64,000 nucleotides of DNA from G963662605 sp963667005 (GCA_963667005.1 OY762937.1:310001-374000), one strand, 5' to 3'; positions 24,661 to 34,660 are shown, counted from the stretch's first letter. Numbers and translations: made by a program. The notes: generated from the sequence alone by a model not told the origin.

Positions 24661-25278
24661 TTACCAGGTCGTAGGCTTAAAAGTCTTTTTGTTTACAATT
24701 GTCACGAATTCGCCGTTCTTTTTCAGGACATATAATCCTTTGGAAAATGCGTACTTTAAGTTTTCCGCGGATATATCCAATACTCCAATGGCTCCAACTA
24801 CTTTGTGATTCGCGTATTCCTTGAAGAATGTTTTAAACTTCACCAGATCGTCCACAAATTCATCAATCTCATTTGATTCGATAGTTGAATACAGGTTTAT
24901 AACTACTGCATGTTTATCCCCGTAGGCAAGCATGTCGAAATCAATCAGTTCATCATCAAGCCACGCCTGAATATTCTCAGCAACTTTTTCTACTTTAAGT
25001 TTTCTTTGAACAAACAGATCGGCGATTTCAGCAAGCATAAATTCTTCTTTAAAGAATCTGTTCTCAGGAAGGGTACCGTACAGCTTATCAGTGGCGGTAT
25101 AAACTTCTTTTTCATCCTGATAATAAAAATGCTTGAGAAACTTTTGGATCCGTTTCATTTTTTTATCACTGACCGCGGGAAGTTCAAATCGCGTTTCCCG
25201 GGGAGCATCTTTATCCGGTGCGGGTAACCGGAAAAATAATCGTAATATATCCTGATTCGTCGGTTTCATATGCATCAT
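24661..25278 (-). CDS. hypothetical protein, degenerate PD-(D/E)XK-like
   Basis: 205 residues. The C-terminal half (about 100-200) has the strand order of the small restriction-endonuclease-like family often annotated as DUF3782-type: LIDFDMLAYGDKHAVVINLYST, an acidic helix with EFVDDLVKFKTFFKEY, then VVGAIGVLDISAENLKYAFSKGLYVLKKNGE. The first acidic residue is present, but the ExK pair is replaced by INL, so nuclease activity is doubtful. The N-terminal half is helical and charged. Its ATG overlaps the stop of the yjjX-like gene (ATGA), so they are co-translated. Its own stop is three bases from the convergent ribH stop. Confidence 0.6.
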   Translation of the reverse strand: MMHMKPTNQDILRLFFRLPAPDKDAPRETRFELPAVSDKKMKRIQKFLKHFYYQDEKEVYTATDKLYGTLPENRFFKEEFMLAEIADLFVQRKLKVEKVAENIQAWLDDELIDFDMLAYGDKHAVVINLYSTIESNEIDEFVDDLVKFKTFFKEYANHKVVGAIGVLDISAENLKYAFSKGLYVLKKNGEFVTIVNKKTFKPTTW

Positions 25279-25817
25279 CTCTTTTGAAAATATATTTCAT
25301 GGTTGAGGAACGGGACAAGCGCCGTTATAACTCCCTCAATGTATATATCTTTTCTTGTTAAAACATTCTGTGTTAAATATCCGATAGCCCCGTTCTTTTG
25401 TTTGGAGTTTTTATCACCCGTCACTTCATCAATCAAATGACCGAGTTCCATACCTCCGCGAAGTCTTTCAATCCATTCATCGGGTAATTGAAACAACGCA
25501 CTTGTGCCGAATGATTTTTTCCCTTCGCGATTCATCAAGCAAATGCACCCCAGAGCGAACCATGAATTGAAAACCTTAACAATTCCACCTTCAATGCCTG
25601 CATAGTAATCGTATTCACCTGCGGCATTATGTTGTTCATATAAAGCCCGGGCGCGGTTTTCTGCTCCGATGAATGTTTCATCATCAAACGGTTGATCCGG
25701 AACGCCGGAAGCCGCATCAATACCCTGTACTTCAACATCGCTGAAATAATTACCAAAGGCCTCATTCACAGCCTGAATTTTAATCGGGTTTTTAGAACCG
25801 ACGACAACTTTTGTCAT
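25275..25817 (-). CDS. yjjX: inosine/xanthosine triphosphatase, YjjX-like
   Basis: 180 residues. Family features: VVVGSKNPIKIQAVNEAF at the start, SGVPDQPFDDETFIGAENRA, YYAGIEGGI and FALGCICLMNREG, then LGHLIDEVTG. These enzymes remove non-canonical purine triphosphates (ITP, XTP) from the nucleotide pool. The length is typical. It precedes the PD-(D/E)XK-like gene by overlap and follows the TPM-domain gene by 29 bases; all are on the minus strand. Confidence 0.9.
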   Translation of the reverse strand: MTKVVVGSKNPIKIQAVNEAFGNYFSDVEVQGIDAASGVPDQPFDDETFIGAENRARALYEQHNAAGEYDYYAGIEGGIVKVFNSWFALGCICLMNREGKKSFGTSALFQLPDEWIERLRGGMELGHLIDEVTGDKNSKQKNGAIGYLTQNVLTRKDIYIEGVITALVPFLNHEIYFQKR

Positions 25818-25846
25818 ATTATTGCTTACTGATGAAAAGATAATTA

Positions 25847-26305
25847 TTACGGACGAACAATAACACGATTTGATATTTCATTGGTGTCGTCCGGTTTAAT
25901 CGGAAAGTGCGGGGATAGTATTTTACCCATGTCTCTGACAGCGGCAATAATTCCATTGCAGAACTGCCCGGTAGTAAAATACTGCAGCAAAGTCTCCTTT
26001 ATTCCCTCCCATGCGCTGTCACCGACGATGGAGTGAATTCCATCGTCGGCAAGCACATAAAATTCCCGGGATTCAAGAAGTATAAAAAGCAGAATTCCTG
26101 TTTTATCTCTGGTTTTTTTCATGCCTAATCTTTTGAATTCCTTTTGTGCGAAACGCTTAGCGGACACACCCTTCTGAAAGAAGCCGCGCCGCTCTTTTAT
26201 CGAGACCACGATCTCTCCCGATGTATGCTTTTCCATCTCGCGTATCGTATGCGATATGCGGAGCAGCTCATCGTCATTCAGGAATTCATAAAAAAGAGAA
26301 TGCAT
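25847..26305 (-). CDS. TPM-domain protein
   Basis: 152 residues matching the TPM (TLP18.3/Psb32/MOLO-1) domain: EKHTSGEIVVSIKER, FAQKEFKRLGMKKTRDKTGILLFI, ESREFYVLADDGIHSIVGD, and the closing NGIIAAVRDMGKIL. Some members are phosphatases or membrane-protein repair factors; others are of unknown role. No signal peptide or membrane helix is visible, so this is a cytoplasmic version. Its ATG is adjacent to the gpmA stop (26305/26306), implying co-transcription. Confidence 0.82.
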   Translation of the reverse strand: MHSLFYEFLNDDELLRISHTIREMEKHTSGEIVVSIKERRGFFQKGVSAKRFAQKEFKRLGMKKTRDKTGILLFILLESREFYVLADDGIHSIVGDSAWEGIKETLLQYFTTGQFCNGIIAAVRDMGKILSPHFPIKPDDTNEISNRVIVRP

Positions 26306-26950
26306 TTATCCCTTTAGATAATATTTGTTTAATATTTTGCCATCTTCAAATTCGTAAACAAGCGGACTGCCAGTAGGAATGTTCAACTCCAGAACCTGTT
26401 CTCTTGTCAGATTATCAAGATACATAACAAGTGAACGAAGGCTGTTACCATGAGCAGTGATCAGAATGTTTTTACCTTCTTTTACAAGCGGTTCAATCTT
26501 ACTCTGATAATACGGGATGGTACGTGCAGCGGTATCTTTCAAGCTTTCGGTATATCCGTCCGGATTCAATTCCGTTACATCACTTGGCGGAGGAACATCG
26601 TAGCTTCTTCTCCAGATGTGCACTTGATCGTCACCGAATTTTTCAGCGGTTTCTTTTTTATTAAGTCCCTGTAATGCGCCATAATGACGTTCATTCAATG
26701 CTTTATCACGCTCAACCGGCAGATTTTGAATTCCGGCAACGGTGGTTGCAATTTCAGCAGTCCTGATCGCTCTCTTCAATACTGAAGTAAACAGCTTATC
26801 AAAGTGATATCCTTTTGCTTTCATCATCTCTCCGGCTTCGTTGGCTTCTTTTTCCCCTTTTGGAGAAAGGTCAACATCAACCCAGCCGGTAAAGCGGTTT
26901 TCAAGGTTCCATTGTGATTCGCCGTGGCGCAATAAGACTAAATAATTCAT
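26306..26950 (-). CDS. gpmA: 2,3-bisphosphoglycerate-dependent phosphoglycerate mutase
   Basis: 214 residues; interconverts 3- and 2-phosphoglycerate in glycolysis. Catalytic LLRHGESQWN (His and Arg), FTGWVDVDLSPKG, TSVLKRAIRTAEI, ALNERHYGALQGLNK with the key Glu, and ITAHGNSLR with the second histidine. Length and motifs are normal for the short bacterial type. A 39-base A-rich leader precedes. It is the first of the four-gene minus-strand group. Confidence 0.96.
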   Translation of the reverse strand: MNYLVLLRHGESQWNLENRFTGWVDVDLSPKGEKEANEAGEMMKAKGYHFDKLFTSVLKRAIRTAEIATTVAGIQNLPVERDKALNERHYGALQGLNKKETAEKFGDDQVHIWRRSYDVPPPSDVTELNPDGYTESLKDTAARTIPYYQSKIEPLVKEGKNILITAHGNSLRSLVMYLDNLTREQVLELNIPTGSPLVYEFEDGKILNKYYLKG

Positions 26951-27029
26951 AATTCGTCCTTTTTCTAAATAAAATATTTTTGAAATGGAAATTTACATAA
27001 TTTCCGGTCATTTCGGGAGCGGGTAAAAT

Positions 27030-27067
27030 AAAAAAAAGGAGGACACCTGTTTAAGATGTCCTCCTTA
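27030..27067 (-). terminator. terminator of the large surface-protein gene
   Basis: AAGGAGGACA (27037-27046) pairs with TGTCCTCCTT (27057-27066); on the minus strand the stem is followed by eight Ts. It starts 24 bases after the surface-protein stop. Confidence 0.85.
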
Positions 27068-27090
27068 TTAGAACTAACTATACTGGGAAA

Positions 27091-30000
27091 TTACTTAACC
27101 TGTTTAGCTTTGAATTCATTATACTGGATTCCCTGCGGAGCCTTGCTCTTTGCAGCATATCTTCCTGATACCGGCAACTTTACGCCGACATAGTTAAATG
27201 AATTCTGATCAACAATTGAAAGATCAAGCGGATCAACGTAGCCGTCACCGTTAACATCGGTTACGCCTGCTCTTCCTGATACGTAGTTAAATGAATCCTG
27301 GTCCACCATGGAGAGGTCAAGAGGATCAACATAACCATCCTGATTACAATCGCCGCCATAAATACCGTATACGCCGGTTGTAACTTCAATTTCATTACTG
27401 CCATAAGCCTGAGTAGCCGCGGTAGTGAAATCAAACGATGTTGTTGAGCCTTTCGTATAAGCAACACCCGATGCGCTCCAGGTCTCTACGCTATTGCGAT
27501 GCTTTACTACAATAAAATATGTGCCGCTGTTAGCCGCACTCATGGTTGCTGTTGCGGTAAATGTCAGTGAATCCAAAATTGCATACGCAGAATCAACTAT
27601 TGCATATGGAGATGATGCATTTGCAAGAAGGACCAATACTGTATCACTTGAATTAAGGAAACCACCGGCATTATAGAATCCCTGTGGAATAACCTTTACA
27701 GCAACATGTCCGGCACTGCTAAAGCCACCGGCAGCACCGGCGGTGAATGCACCGAATGCTGTTTGAGAAGCCACTGTTAAGGTATGCGCTGTTGTATTAA
27801 TAGTTCCGCCGGTTGCCCATGCTGAACCATTATATACTGCACCAACAAAGCTGGATTCTGTTCCGGCTACATCGGCAGCAGTATAGGTAAATACCGCGCC
27901 ATAACTGTTTGCAGTTGCACCTGCTCCGGAGAGTGTCCAGTAACGTGACAAATAGCTCGTTGCATTACCGTTATTCGGGTGCTTTGCGTTAACCACAGAT
28001 ACGCTAATGGTATCGGCAGTATATGTCCCGTTGTTGGTAAGAGTGACCGGTGAATACTCAGCTGTGCCCGATGCATCACCAACCGGGAAAGTAAATGAAC
28101 TCTTCTGGGTGAAGATTTTTTTCAAAACACCGGAGCCATTAGTTACAATCATGTTTGCAGCTGAGAAGGTTCCGATGATGGTATCACCAACTACATAATT
28201 GTAGTTGCCGAGCGATACTTTTCCTGCAGTAAGCCATGTAGTTTTTGAGGCAACAACGTTCTGAGCAAGTGAAATACCAGCTGCGTTGTTAAAAGTCACA
28301 TATGCAAAGTTCAAAGGATTTGTTGTTCCACCGATAGTCTGGGTAGAGGCACCTTTGAATCCAATTGCGCGACTGTTGGCATTAAATGTTCCATTATTAG
28401 TGAAGTTGCCCTTCACATCCAAATCGCCACCTGCCTGATCCGACAAAGTAATGATACCGTTATTAAGGACGTTACCATTAACCGTTAAGGCTGCTTTCTT
28501 ATTCAACAGGCTTAATACGCTACCGTTATCAATTGTTAAATTACCTGACAATCTTCTAACCACTGTGGAATCAGCATTGTACATGTTCAATGTCGTTGAA
28601 CCGGTGATAAGAACGTTTACAGGATAACCTTTTCCTGTTGTATCGCTCCATTCGAGATATTTATTATAACCAGTTCCAACATTGTATCTCAATGTTGAAG
28701 ATGCACCATAGGTTGGCGCGTTTGTTGCTACGTTTGAACCGGCTGTAATGGTAAGTATACCATTAACGGTTGAGGCAGTACCGAAGTTAACTGCACCGTT
28801 TATCGTAACATTGTTAAATACTGCCGTTCCGGCAATTGTTCCGGCACCTGCAAAAACTATGGTTCCGTCATTCGGTGTAAACGTTCCGTTAACGGTCAAA
28901 GTGGAGCCTGAAGCAATGGTCAAAGTTTTGGCAGCACCGCTTGAAGAAGCAAGTGATTTTCCAGTGTTGATTGTAAGATTACCGACCGTTACGTTAGTAT
29001 CTAAAACAACATCATTATTAATGACAGCTGCCAAGCCGGTCATTGGAATGATACCACCTGACCAGGTCGCCGCGTTAGACCAATTTCCCGAAGCAATACT
29101 TGTGATGGTAGAGGGAGCATTTGCGAGAGTCCAGCGTGAGAAACTTGAGATACCTGACAAGGTCACTTTGTTGTTTGCCGTATCAAGAGTTACGTAGCTC
29201 TGATATGCCCAGTTTGAGCCATTGTCTGTAGATTTAAACAATCTCAAATTTGCTTTGGCGATACCGTTCAAATCGTTAACAGCATCATAATTGAATTCAA
29301 GAGTTGCATTCAATGATGAGTTGTTAGTCGGTGTAATATCAAAATATCTCTTAATACCATTAGTTCCAAGGACTGATTGAGCTGCCGAGCTTCTGGTAAT
29401 AACCGTTGAACCAAGCGCAGCAGATGTTGTAATCTTTGCACCTAATCCTGCGATATTAACACCTGATGTTAAATCACCGGCATTCAATGTTCTGGTGGTA
29501 GTAATAGCTCCTGAAGTTCCGGTAATGACATTACCGGCGGTTTCAGATAATACAGCCGTGTTACCCAAAGTAATCGTGTTGCCATTTAAATCAACTGTTC
29601 CGGCAATAACTTTGAGTGTATCAAAAACAGTAACGTTGCTTCCGAGCGTAACCGAACCCGTTGAGGTGCGGTTTACAATAAGATCAAAGAGTGTCTGGTA
29701 ACCGCTTGCCATTTTCAAAGTTCCAAGCGCACCTGTACCCAAAACGGTAATGCTTGATACACTATTTCCCTTGATTGAACCTGAACCATTGATTGCGGCC
29801 GAAGCACCGGCAGTACCAACAGTCAAGTTCTTTCCGTTGAGATCAAGAACATCGTTTGCGCTCTTGAATGTAATCGCGTTACCGCCGTTCGGGGCAGTTG
29901 CAAGGAGATTGGCTCCTGAAAGCTGCACTGTAGTACTTGTCGTTCCGGTACCTATGATAACGTATGGAATAGTAAGAGATCCGGAAGATGTAACTACCTG

Positions 30001-31545
30001 AGCACCATCTTTTTGGAAAAAGATTGCTCTCTTGTTTGTCTTGAGAGAATCAGGTGCTCCGACTGTCAAGTTGCCGTACAATTTCAGATCGCCGCCAGAT
30101 GAATCCGATAAAGCCATCGAGGCTGTTCCGTTAAGAGTAACATTACCCAATACGGTTAAAGGAGCTTTTTTGCCGAGCATAATTATTGATGAACCGGCAT
30201 CAATCGCTAAGTTTCCGGAAATTTTTCTCGGAATTGATTCATCTCCGTTAAGAAGATTAACTGTAGTTGAACCACTAATTTGTACATTAGAAGGATAACC
30301 GGCTCCGGTTGAGTCTTTCCACTCCAACCATCTGCCGTATGTTCCACCGGAGTTGTACTTCAATGTTGCACCTGAAGCGTATGTAGGGGAATTTGATTCT
30401 ACCCATGCACCGCTGTTCAATGTCATCGTTCCGTTAATTGTTGAGGCTGAACCGTAATTAACGCCGCCGTTCATAGTTACGTTATAAAATCCCATGGTGC
30501 CGGTAACCGTTGCAGGTCCACCAGCAAAAACAACGGTACCACTTGAATGAGTAAATGTACCATTATTGATGATTGCACCACCGTTGGCAATGGTCAAAGT
30601 TTTGGTTGATGATGCGGTGAGTGTTTTTCCGGAGTTAATGGTAAGATTTAAAACATTAACATCCTGATCGATGGTAACATTAGCATCTATTGTAACAGAA
30701 GCACCATCACTTGGAACTCTTCCGATATTCCAGGTTGATGCCGACGACCAGTTACCTGCCGAAGTGGCGGTAATGGCTGCGCCATCTTTTGTATAGAGTG
30801 TGTATAATGCGACACGATATGCCTTCATCGTATCTGCGAGAGAGACTGTTGTTGTTAATCCCTTATATGAGCCAACCATAGACGACGATACGCTTGCTGC
30901 CGGAATGACAGCTTTCCACGTTGTTCCCGAGCCTGTAGCCAAAACAAATTTATGTGTTGACCATGAGTCCGTTGTATAACGGACATAAACTTTTTCCTCT
31001 ATTGATGGAGTGCCGGATAACGTCACAGTGACTGTATCGTTGACTCCTGCACCTTTATTATTGTCTACAACTGATGAAATGCTAACCGGATTGCCGGAGG
31101 TTTCCATAAAGATAGCTTCCGTATTCGTATATCCGTTATCTTTCCAGTTGACCGTGTAATACTTTCCGTTGGTAAGCGTAGCTGAGTTGTTAGCAGAACC
31201 TTGATATGTGTATGCTTGAATTGTGTTCAGGGTCACTGTAGTTGCAGCCCACTTATTATTCCACGGACTGCCACTTGGTCCGCTGGTGAATAAGAATTCA
31301 TTTGTTCCCGAGCCGACACCACCTGATCCTGCTTGGAATGTTGTGTGATATCTGCGTTGATCATCAGTAAGGACGGTAAGCAATCCACCTGATGTTTGAG
31401 CTGAACAGGCCAAGGCCAGAGCGTTCGTTGGGGGGTTTGTCCATCCGTTCCATCCACCGGGCATGTTTAAGCCTTCGGGTGCGTAGATTTGAGCAAGACC
31501 TTTCCCAACAAATAAAACAAAGAAAACCAGTAAAAGTTTTTTCAT
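27091..31545 (-). CDS. giant secreted surface protein with duplicated beta-helix block and dockerin-like tail
   Basis: 1484 residues. A signal peptide (MKKLLLVFFVLFVGKGLAQ) is followed by an adhesin-like region. Two related blocks, about 255-560 and 815-1110, share GNWSxAxTW, LTINSGKTL, VNGTFT...VVFAG, GYPxNVxISGSTTxN and GNLxIDxGS elements, a clear internal duplication of parallel beta-helix type. The C-terminus holds a pair of calcium-loop repeats, GDCNQDGYVDPLDLSMVD and DVNGDGYVDPLDLSIVD, like a dockerin type I domain. Such proteins are secreted and cell-surface or matrix bound. No T9SS-type terminal motif is obvious, so export beyond the outer membrane is unclear. The sigma-54 regulator pair upstream on the same strand may control it. 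Confidence 0.85.
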   Translation of the reverse strand: MKKLLLVFFVLFVGKGLAQIYAPEGLNMPGGWNGWTNPPTNALALACSAQTSGGLLTVLTDDQRRYHTTFQAGSGGVGSGTNEFLFTSGPSGSPWNNKWAATTVTLNTIQAYTYQGSANNSATLTNGKYYTVNWKDNGYTNTEAIFMETSGNPVSISSVVDNNKGAGVNDTVTVTLSGTPSIEEKVYVRYTTDSWSTHKFVLATGSGTTWKAVIPAASVSSSMVGSYKGLTTTVSLADTMKAYRVALYTLYTKDGAAITATSAGNWSSASTWNIGRVPSDGASVTIDANVTIDQDVNVLNLTINSGKTLTASSTKTLTIANGGAIINNGTFTHSSGTVVFAGGPATVTGTMGFYNVTMNGGVNYGSASTINGTMTLNSGAWVESNSPTYASGATLKYNSGGTYGRWLEWKDSTGAGYPSNVQISGSTTVNLLNGDESIPRKISGNLAIDAGSSIIMLGKKAPLTVLGNVTLNGTASMALSDSSGGDLKLYGNLTVGAPDSLKTNKRAIFFQKDGAQVVTSSGSLTIPYVIIGTGTTSTTVQLSGANLLATAPNGGNAITFKSANDVLDLNGKNLTVGTAGASAAINGSGSIKGNSVSSITVLGTGALGTLKMASGYQTLFDLIVNRTSTGSVTLGSNVTVFDTLKVIAGTVDLNGNTITLGNTAVLSETAGNVITGTSGAITTTRTLNAGDLTSGVNIAGLGAKITTSAALGSTVITRSSAAQSVLGTNGIKRYFDITPTNNSSLNATLEFNYDAVNDLNGIAKANLRLFKSTDNGSNWAYQSYVTLDTANNKVTLSGISSFSRWTLANAPSTITSIASGNWSNAATWSGGIIPMTGLAAVINNDVVLDTNVTVGNLTINTGKSLASSSGAAKTLTIASGSTLTVNGTFTPNDGTIVFAGAGTIAGTAVFNNVTINGAVNFGTASTVNGILTITAGSNVATNAPTYGASSTLRYNVGTGYNKYLEWSDTTGKGYPVNVLITGSTTLNMYNADSTVVRRLSGNLTIDNGSVLSLLNKKAALTVNGNVLNNGIITLSDQAGGDLDVKGNFTNNGTFNANSRAIGFKGASTQTIGGTTNPLNFAYVTFNNAAGISLAQNVVASKTTWLTAGKVSLGNYNYVVGDTIIGTFSAANMIVTNGSGVLKKIFTQKSSFTFPVGDASGTAEYSPVTLTNNGTYTADTISVSVVNAKHPNNGNATSYLSRYWTLSGAGATANSYGAVFTYTAADVAGTESSFVGAVYNGSAWATGGTINTTAHTLTVASQTAFGAFTAGAAGGFSSAGHVAVKVIPQGFYNAGGFLNSSDTVLVLLANASSPYAIVDSAYAILDSLTFTATATMSAANSGTYFIVVKHRNSVETWSASGVAYTKGSTTSFDFTTAATQAYGSNEIEVTTGVYGIYGGDCNQDGYVDPLDLSMVDQDSFNYVSGRAGVTDVNGDGYVDPLDLSIVDQNSFNYVGVKLPVSGRYAAKSKAPQGIQYNEFKAKQVK

Positions 31546-31677
31546 TTTTGAGTGCCTCTCAAGTTATATATAGAATTTATTTACGACGAATGACAGATTT
31601 TAGGAAAATCTTCTATAACTTAATAAAAAAATATCAAATACAAAATTAACTTTAAGAAAAAAGTTTTTTACTTTTGT

Positions 31678-33087
31678 CTACCGAAAGTCCTTAGCCTTGA
31701 GGCCATGCTTCTGTATCAGTCGCTGAAAATTCTGGCGGGTCATCCCGGATAATCTGGCAGATTCGCTGACATTTCCACTCGCTTTTAGGAGTTGGTTTTT
31801 GAGGTAGTTCCTTTCAAAATCAGTTAAATATTGTGATTTTGCCTCAAAATAAGTGTTATTTGTTAAGTTTTTTGTATATCCCGGATTTTGGAAATCGCCG
31901 GCCTCGCTAATCGAATCGATTTCAAGCCGATCGCCCTTTGCTAATATGAAGCCACGTTCAATTATATTAGCTAATTCTCTAATATTGCCCGGATAGTGAT
32001 ATTTCATTAGCAAATCCATGGTTCGAGGCGATATGGAACTAACTTTTTTCTTGAGCTCATAGTTGTATTTCCGCATCAGATATTCAACGAGCAAAGGAAT
32101 ATCCTCACGTCTTTCGCGAAGTGAAGGAAGATGAATGTGCGCCACGTTAAGCCGGTAATACAGATCCTTCCGGAAGGTTTTTTGCTCTACAGCCTCATGA
32201 ATATCTACGTTCGTTGCAGTGATAAATCGGGCTTTTATCTGTTTCGATTTTGCTCCACCAATTCTTTCGTATACTCTGTTTTGCAATACACGCAGTAGTT
32301 TCTGTTGAAAATTCAACGTCAGATCACCAATCTCATCAAGAAAGATAGTACCGCTGCCCGCCAACTCAAACTTGCCGGCTTTTTGCTCATAGGCTCCGGT
32401 AAAGGCTCCTTTCTCATGTCCGAATAATTCGGACTCCAATAATCCCTCCGGTATAGCATTGCAATTAATACCGATAAACGGCTCCTGTCCGCCGCAGCAA
32501 TTATTATGGATTGCACGCGCTATCAATTCTTTACCTGTTCCGCTTTCTCCAGTTATCAATACAGGTACAGTATTCGGCGTCCGCGAAATGGATCCGATGA
32601 GCTTATATACTTCCTGCATTAAATTGGATTTGCCGATTATTTCATTCGATTCAAGCACTTCGGAATTATATAGTATTGTGCCAGAAGAAGAGTTATCCGG
32701 GTTAACCGCGGCAGTTTCGCGTATTTTGTTCAGTATGTTCCTTACAATCTGTATATCAATAGGCTTAGTAAAGTAATCATATGCCCCGTCTTTTATTGCT
32801 TGCACTGCTATATGCATTGAACCATGGCCTGTAATAACGACCACAGGTATGGTCGGTTCTGCTAATTGAATTTTGCTCAACACCTCGAGACCGTTCATCC
32901 TGGGAAGCGTATAATCCAGGAATATAAGATCCGGCTTTTCGTTTACAGCAATTGCATATGCTTTCTGACCGTCCTCGGCATAGAGCCCGATGACTTTCTC
33001 TTTTGTTAATAGCTGCCTGAACGCAAAAATAATTTTCTCGTCATCATCGGCAACAAGTACGCGGAGTTTTTTACTTTGTATTTTCAT
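31678..33087 (-). CDS. sigma-54 response regulator (NtrC family)
   Basis: 469 residues. Receiver domain with DDDE acidic pocket and the phosphorylation Asp in LIFLDYTLPRMNG, lysine in YFTKPID; AAA+ domain with GESGTGKELIARAIHNN, EKGAFTGAYE (complete sigma-54 loop) and TIFLDEIGDL; Fis-type helix-turn-helix (SESARLSGMTRQNFQRLIQKHGL). I start at the ATG at 33087, which has GGAG just upstream and overlaps the kinase stop by 17 bases; the longer reading would extend 99 bases into the kinase gene. It pairs with the histidine kinase, and the nearest candidate target is the surface-protein gene. Confidence 0.94.
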   Translation of the reverse strand: MKIQSKKLRVLVADDDEKIIFAFRQLLTKEKVIGLYAEDGQKAYAIAVNEKPDLIFLDYTLPRMNGLEVLSKIQLAEPTIPVVVITGHGSMHIAVQAIKDGAYDYFTKPIDIQIVRNILNKIRETAAVNPDNSSSGTILYNSEVLESNEIIGKSNLMQEVYKLIGSISRTPNTVPVLITGESGTGKELIARAIHNNCCGGQEPFIGINCNAIPEGLLESELFGHEKGAFTGAYEQKAGKFELAGSGTIFLDEIGDLTLNFQQKLLRVLQNRVYERIGGAKSKQIKARFITATNVDIHEAVEQKTFRKDLYYRLNVAHIHLPSLRERREDIPLLVEYLMRKYNYELKKKVSSISPRTMDLLMKYHYPGNIRELANIIERGFILAKGDRLEIDSISEAGDFQNPGYTKNLTNNTYFEAKSQYLTDFERNYLKNQLLKASGNVSESARLSGMTRQNFQRLIQKHGLKAKDFR

Positions 33088-34660
33088 TTTCTCCAAGAGG
33101 TAAGTAAATTTTAAAAGATGTACCTTTTCCTTCCTGACTGACAACAACCACGACGCCCCCGTGTGCATTGATACTTTTTTTCGCAATAGGTAGACCCAAG
33201 CCAGACCCTTTTTCTTTTGTCGTGAAAAAAGGCTCGAAAATATGTTTTAGATATGGTTCGGAAATTCCTTTTCCGTTATCGGCAACTTTTATAAGCACGC
33301 ATGCAGTTCCTTGTGAGAGCGTGATATCCGATTCCGGATATTCTCCATCCGAAACTTGAAAGTATTCATTGTCGGTACTTAATGCACGATTAACAATATC
33401 TTCTTTCAGTACTACTCTCTCGGTGGAAATGACAATTCGCCGGCGTGCTTTTGGAATTTCTCCTTCAAATGCTTGTGATGCATTAAGGAACAGATTAATC
33501 AGGCATTCTTTGATCGTCGGGGCATGCAGCTTCAGCACCGGAATATCAACTGCCAATTTAGTAGAAACAATTATATCTTTTTTCTTCGCTTGCATCTCCA
33601 AAAAAGATATACACTCTGTTATCAACTTATTAACATTTTCCGGTGCCAGTTTTATCGAAACCGGATGAGCAAACGACAACAACTGTTTCATCACATTTTC
33701 AAGATGATAGATTGACTGCAGCGCAACAAAGATAGAATTCTTTTCCGATTTGGTTATACGGCGCGATTCCTGCACTAACTGCATAATCATTTTAATCGAT
33801 GTAAGCGCATTACGGGTTTCGTGCGCAATCATAGAGGACATTTCTCCAACCGCAATCATTTTTTCGCTGCGAATTAATTTTTGCTCAATGCTTTTCCGGT
33901 AGGAAATATCCCTTGAAACAATGACACCGCGTCTTTCACCCTCGGCAGTAAAATAATCTTTGCCGCTGCTTTCAAACCAAAGCCATTCACCGTTGCTGTG
34001 TTTCAACCGGTGAGTTATTTGTCCCTGCGATTTTCGCATCTCTGCTAAAACCGCGTCTCGATCTGACGGGTGAACATATTCAATATACTTTTTATGAAAT
34101 AGTTCATCGGGTGTATACCCTAAGGTTTGAATAAAACTTGGACTTGCGAAGAGAATAACGGAATCTTTCCCTATCTCATAGATCAAGTCGTATGAATTTT
34201 CTGCCAAAGCTTTATACCGTTCAACCGAATCGTAAAACGACATAACGGTCTCTTTGTTGGCAGAAATGTCGACAACGATACCATCTCTTCTTTTTATTAT
34301 TCCTTCTTTGGTAAACAGCTCGGTAAAACGATTTGACACCCAGTGGGTTGTACCGTCTTTATGAATAATCCGGTGTTCGATGTGTTTTTGTTCAGATTTA
34401 GCATCTAAATTGTCAAACAGATCAACAACTCTCTGCCTGTCTTCGGGATGCACCATCTGAATCCATAACAGAGGGTTGTGCATGTATTCGTCAGGAGTAT
34501 AACCGGTTATTTGTTCACATTGGGGACTGTGGTAGGAATCGGTAACCCGGCCATCTTCATAAATTACGGAATATACATACCCCTCGATATTCCGGACAAT
34601 ACTCTCGAAATGCGCTGCGTTTTCAAACTCATACGGTTTTTTAACAGAGTCATTTTCCAT
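33071..34660 (-). CDS. PAS-domain sensor histidine kinase
   Basis: 529 residues. Two PAS domains (about 15-130 and 145-265) with PAC-like strands, then a HisKA dimerisation helix with AHETRNALTSIKMI carrying the phosphorylated histidine, and a HATPase domain with the N box INLFLNASQAFEGE, G boxes VADNGKGIS and KGSGLGLPIAKKSI. No membrane helix is visible, so this is a cytoplasmic sensor. It overlaps the response regulator gene. Its signal is unknown; PAS domains can bind haem, flavin or small ligands. Confidence 0.93.
   Translation of the reverse strand: MENDSVKKPYEFENAAHFESIVRNIEGYVYSVIYEDGRVTDSYHSPQCEQITGYTPDEYMHNPLLWIQMVHPEDRQRVVDLFDNLDAKSEQKHIEHRIIHKDGTTHWVSNRFTELFTKEGIIKRRDGIVVDISANKETVMSFYDSVERYKALAENSYDLIYEIGKDSVILFASPSFIQTLGYTPDELFHKKYIEYVHPSDRDAVLAEMRKSQGQITHRLKHSNGEWLWFESSGKDYFTAEGERRGVIVSRDISYRKSIEQKLIRSEKMIAVGEMSSMIAHETRNALTSIKMIMQLVQESRRITKSEKNSIFVALQSIYHLENVMKQLLSFAHPVSIKLAPENVNKLITECISFLEMQAKKKDIIVSTKLAVDIPVLKLHAPTIKECLINLFLNASQAFEGEIPKARRRIVISTERVVLKEDIVNRALSTDNEYFQVSDGEYPESDITLSQGTACVLIKVADNGKGISEPYLKHIFEPFFTTKEKGSGLGLPIAKKSINAHGGVVVVVSQEGKGTSFKIYLPLGENENTK

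Noticed and set aside
28748..29197. 149-codon plus-strand frame
   Set aside because: Mirror of the repetitive surface-protein gene; repeated Val/Pro composition reflects antisense of Thr/Gly/Asn codons.
31546..31677. Sigma-54 promoter before the surface-protein gene
   Set aside because: Looked for TGGCAC-N5-TTGC on the minus strand and found no acceptable match, so the control by the neighbouring regulator is only inferred.
33088..33186. Longer N-terminus of the response regulator
   Set aside because: It would overlap the kinase by over 100 bases and has no conserved residues; GGAG favours the ATG at 33087.
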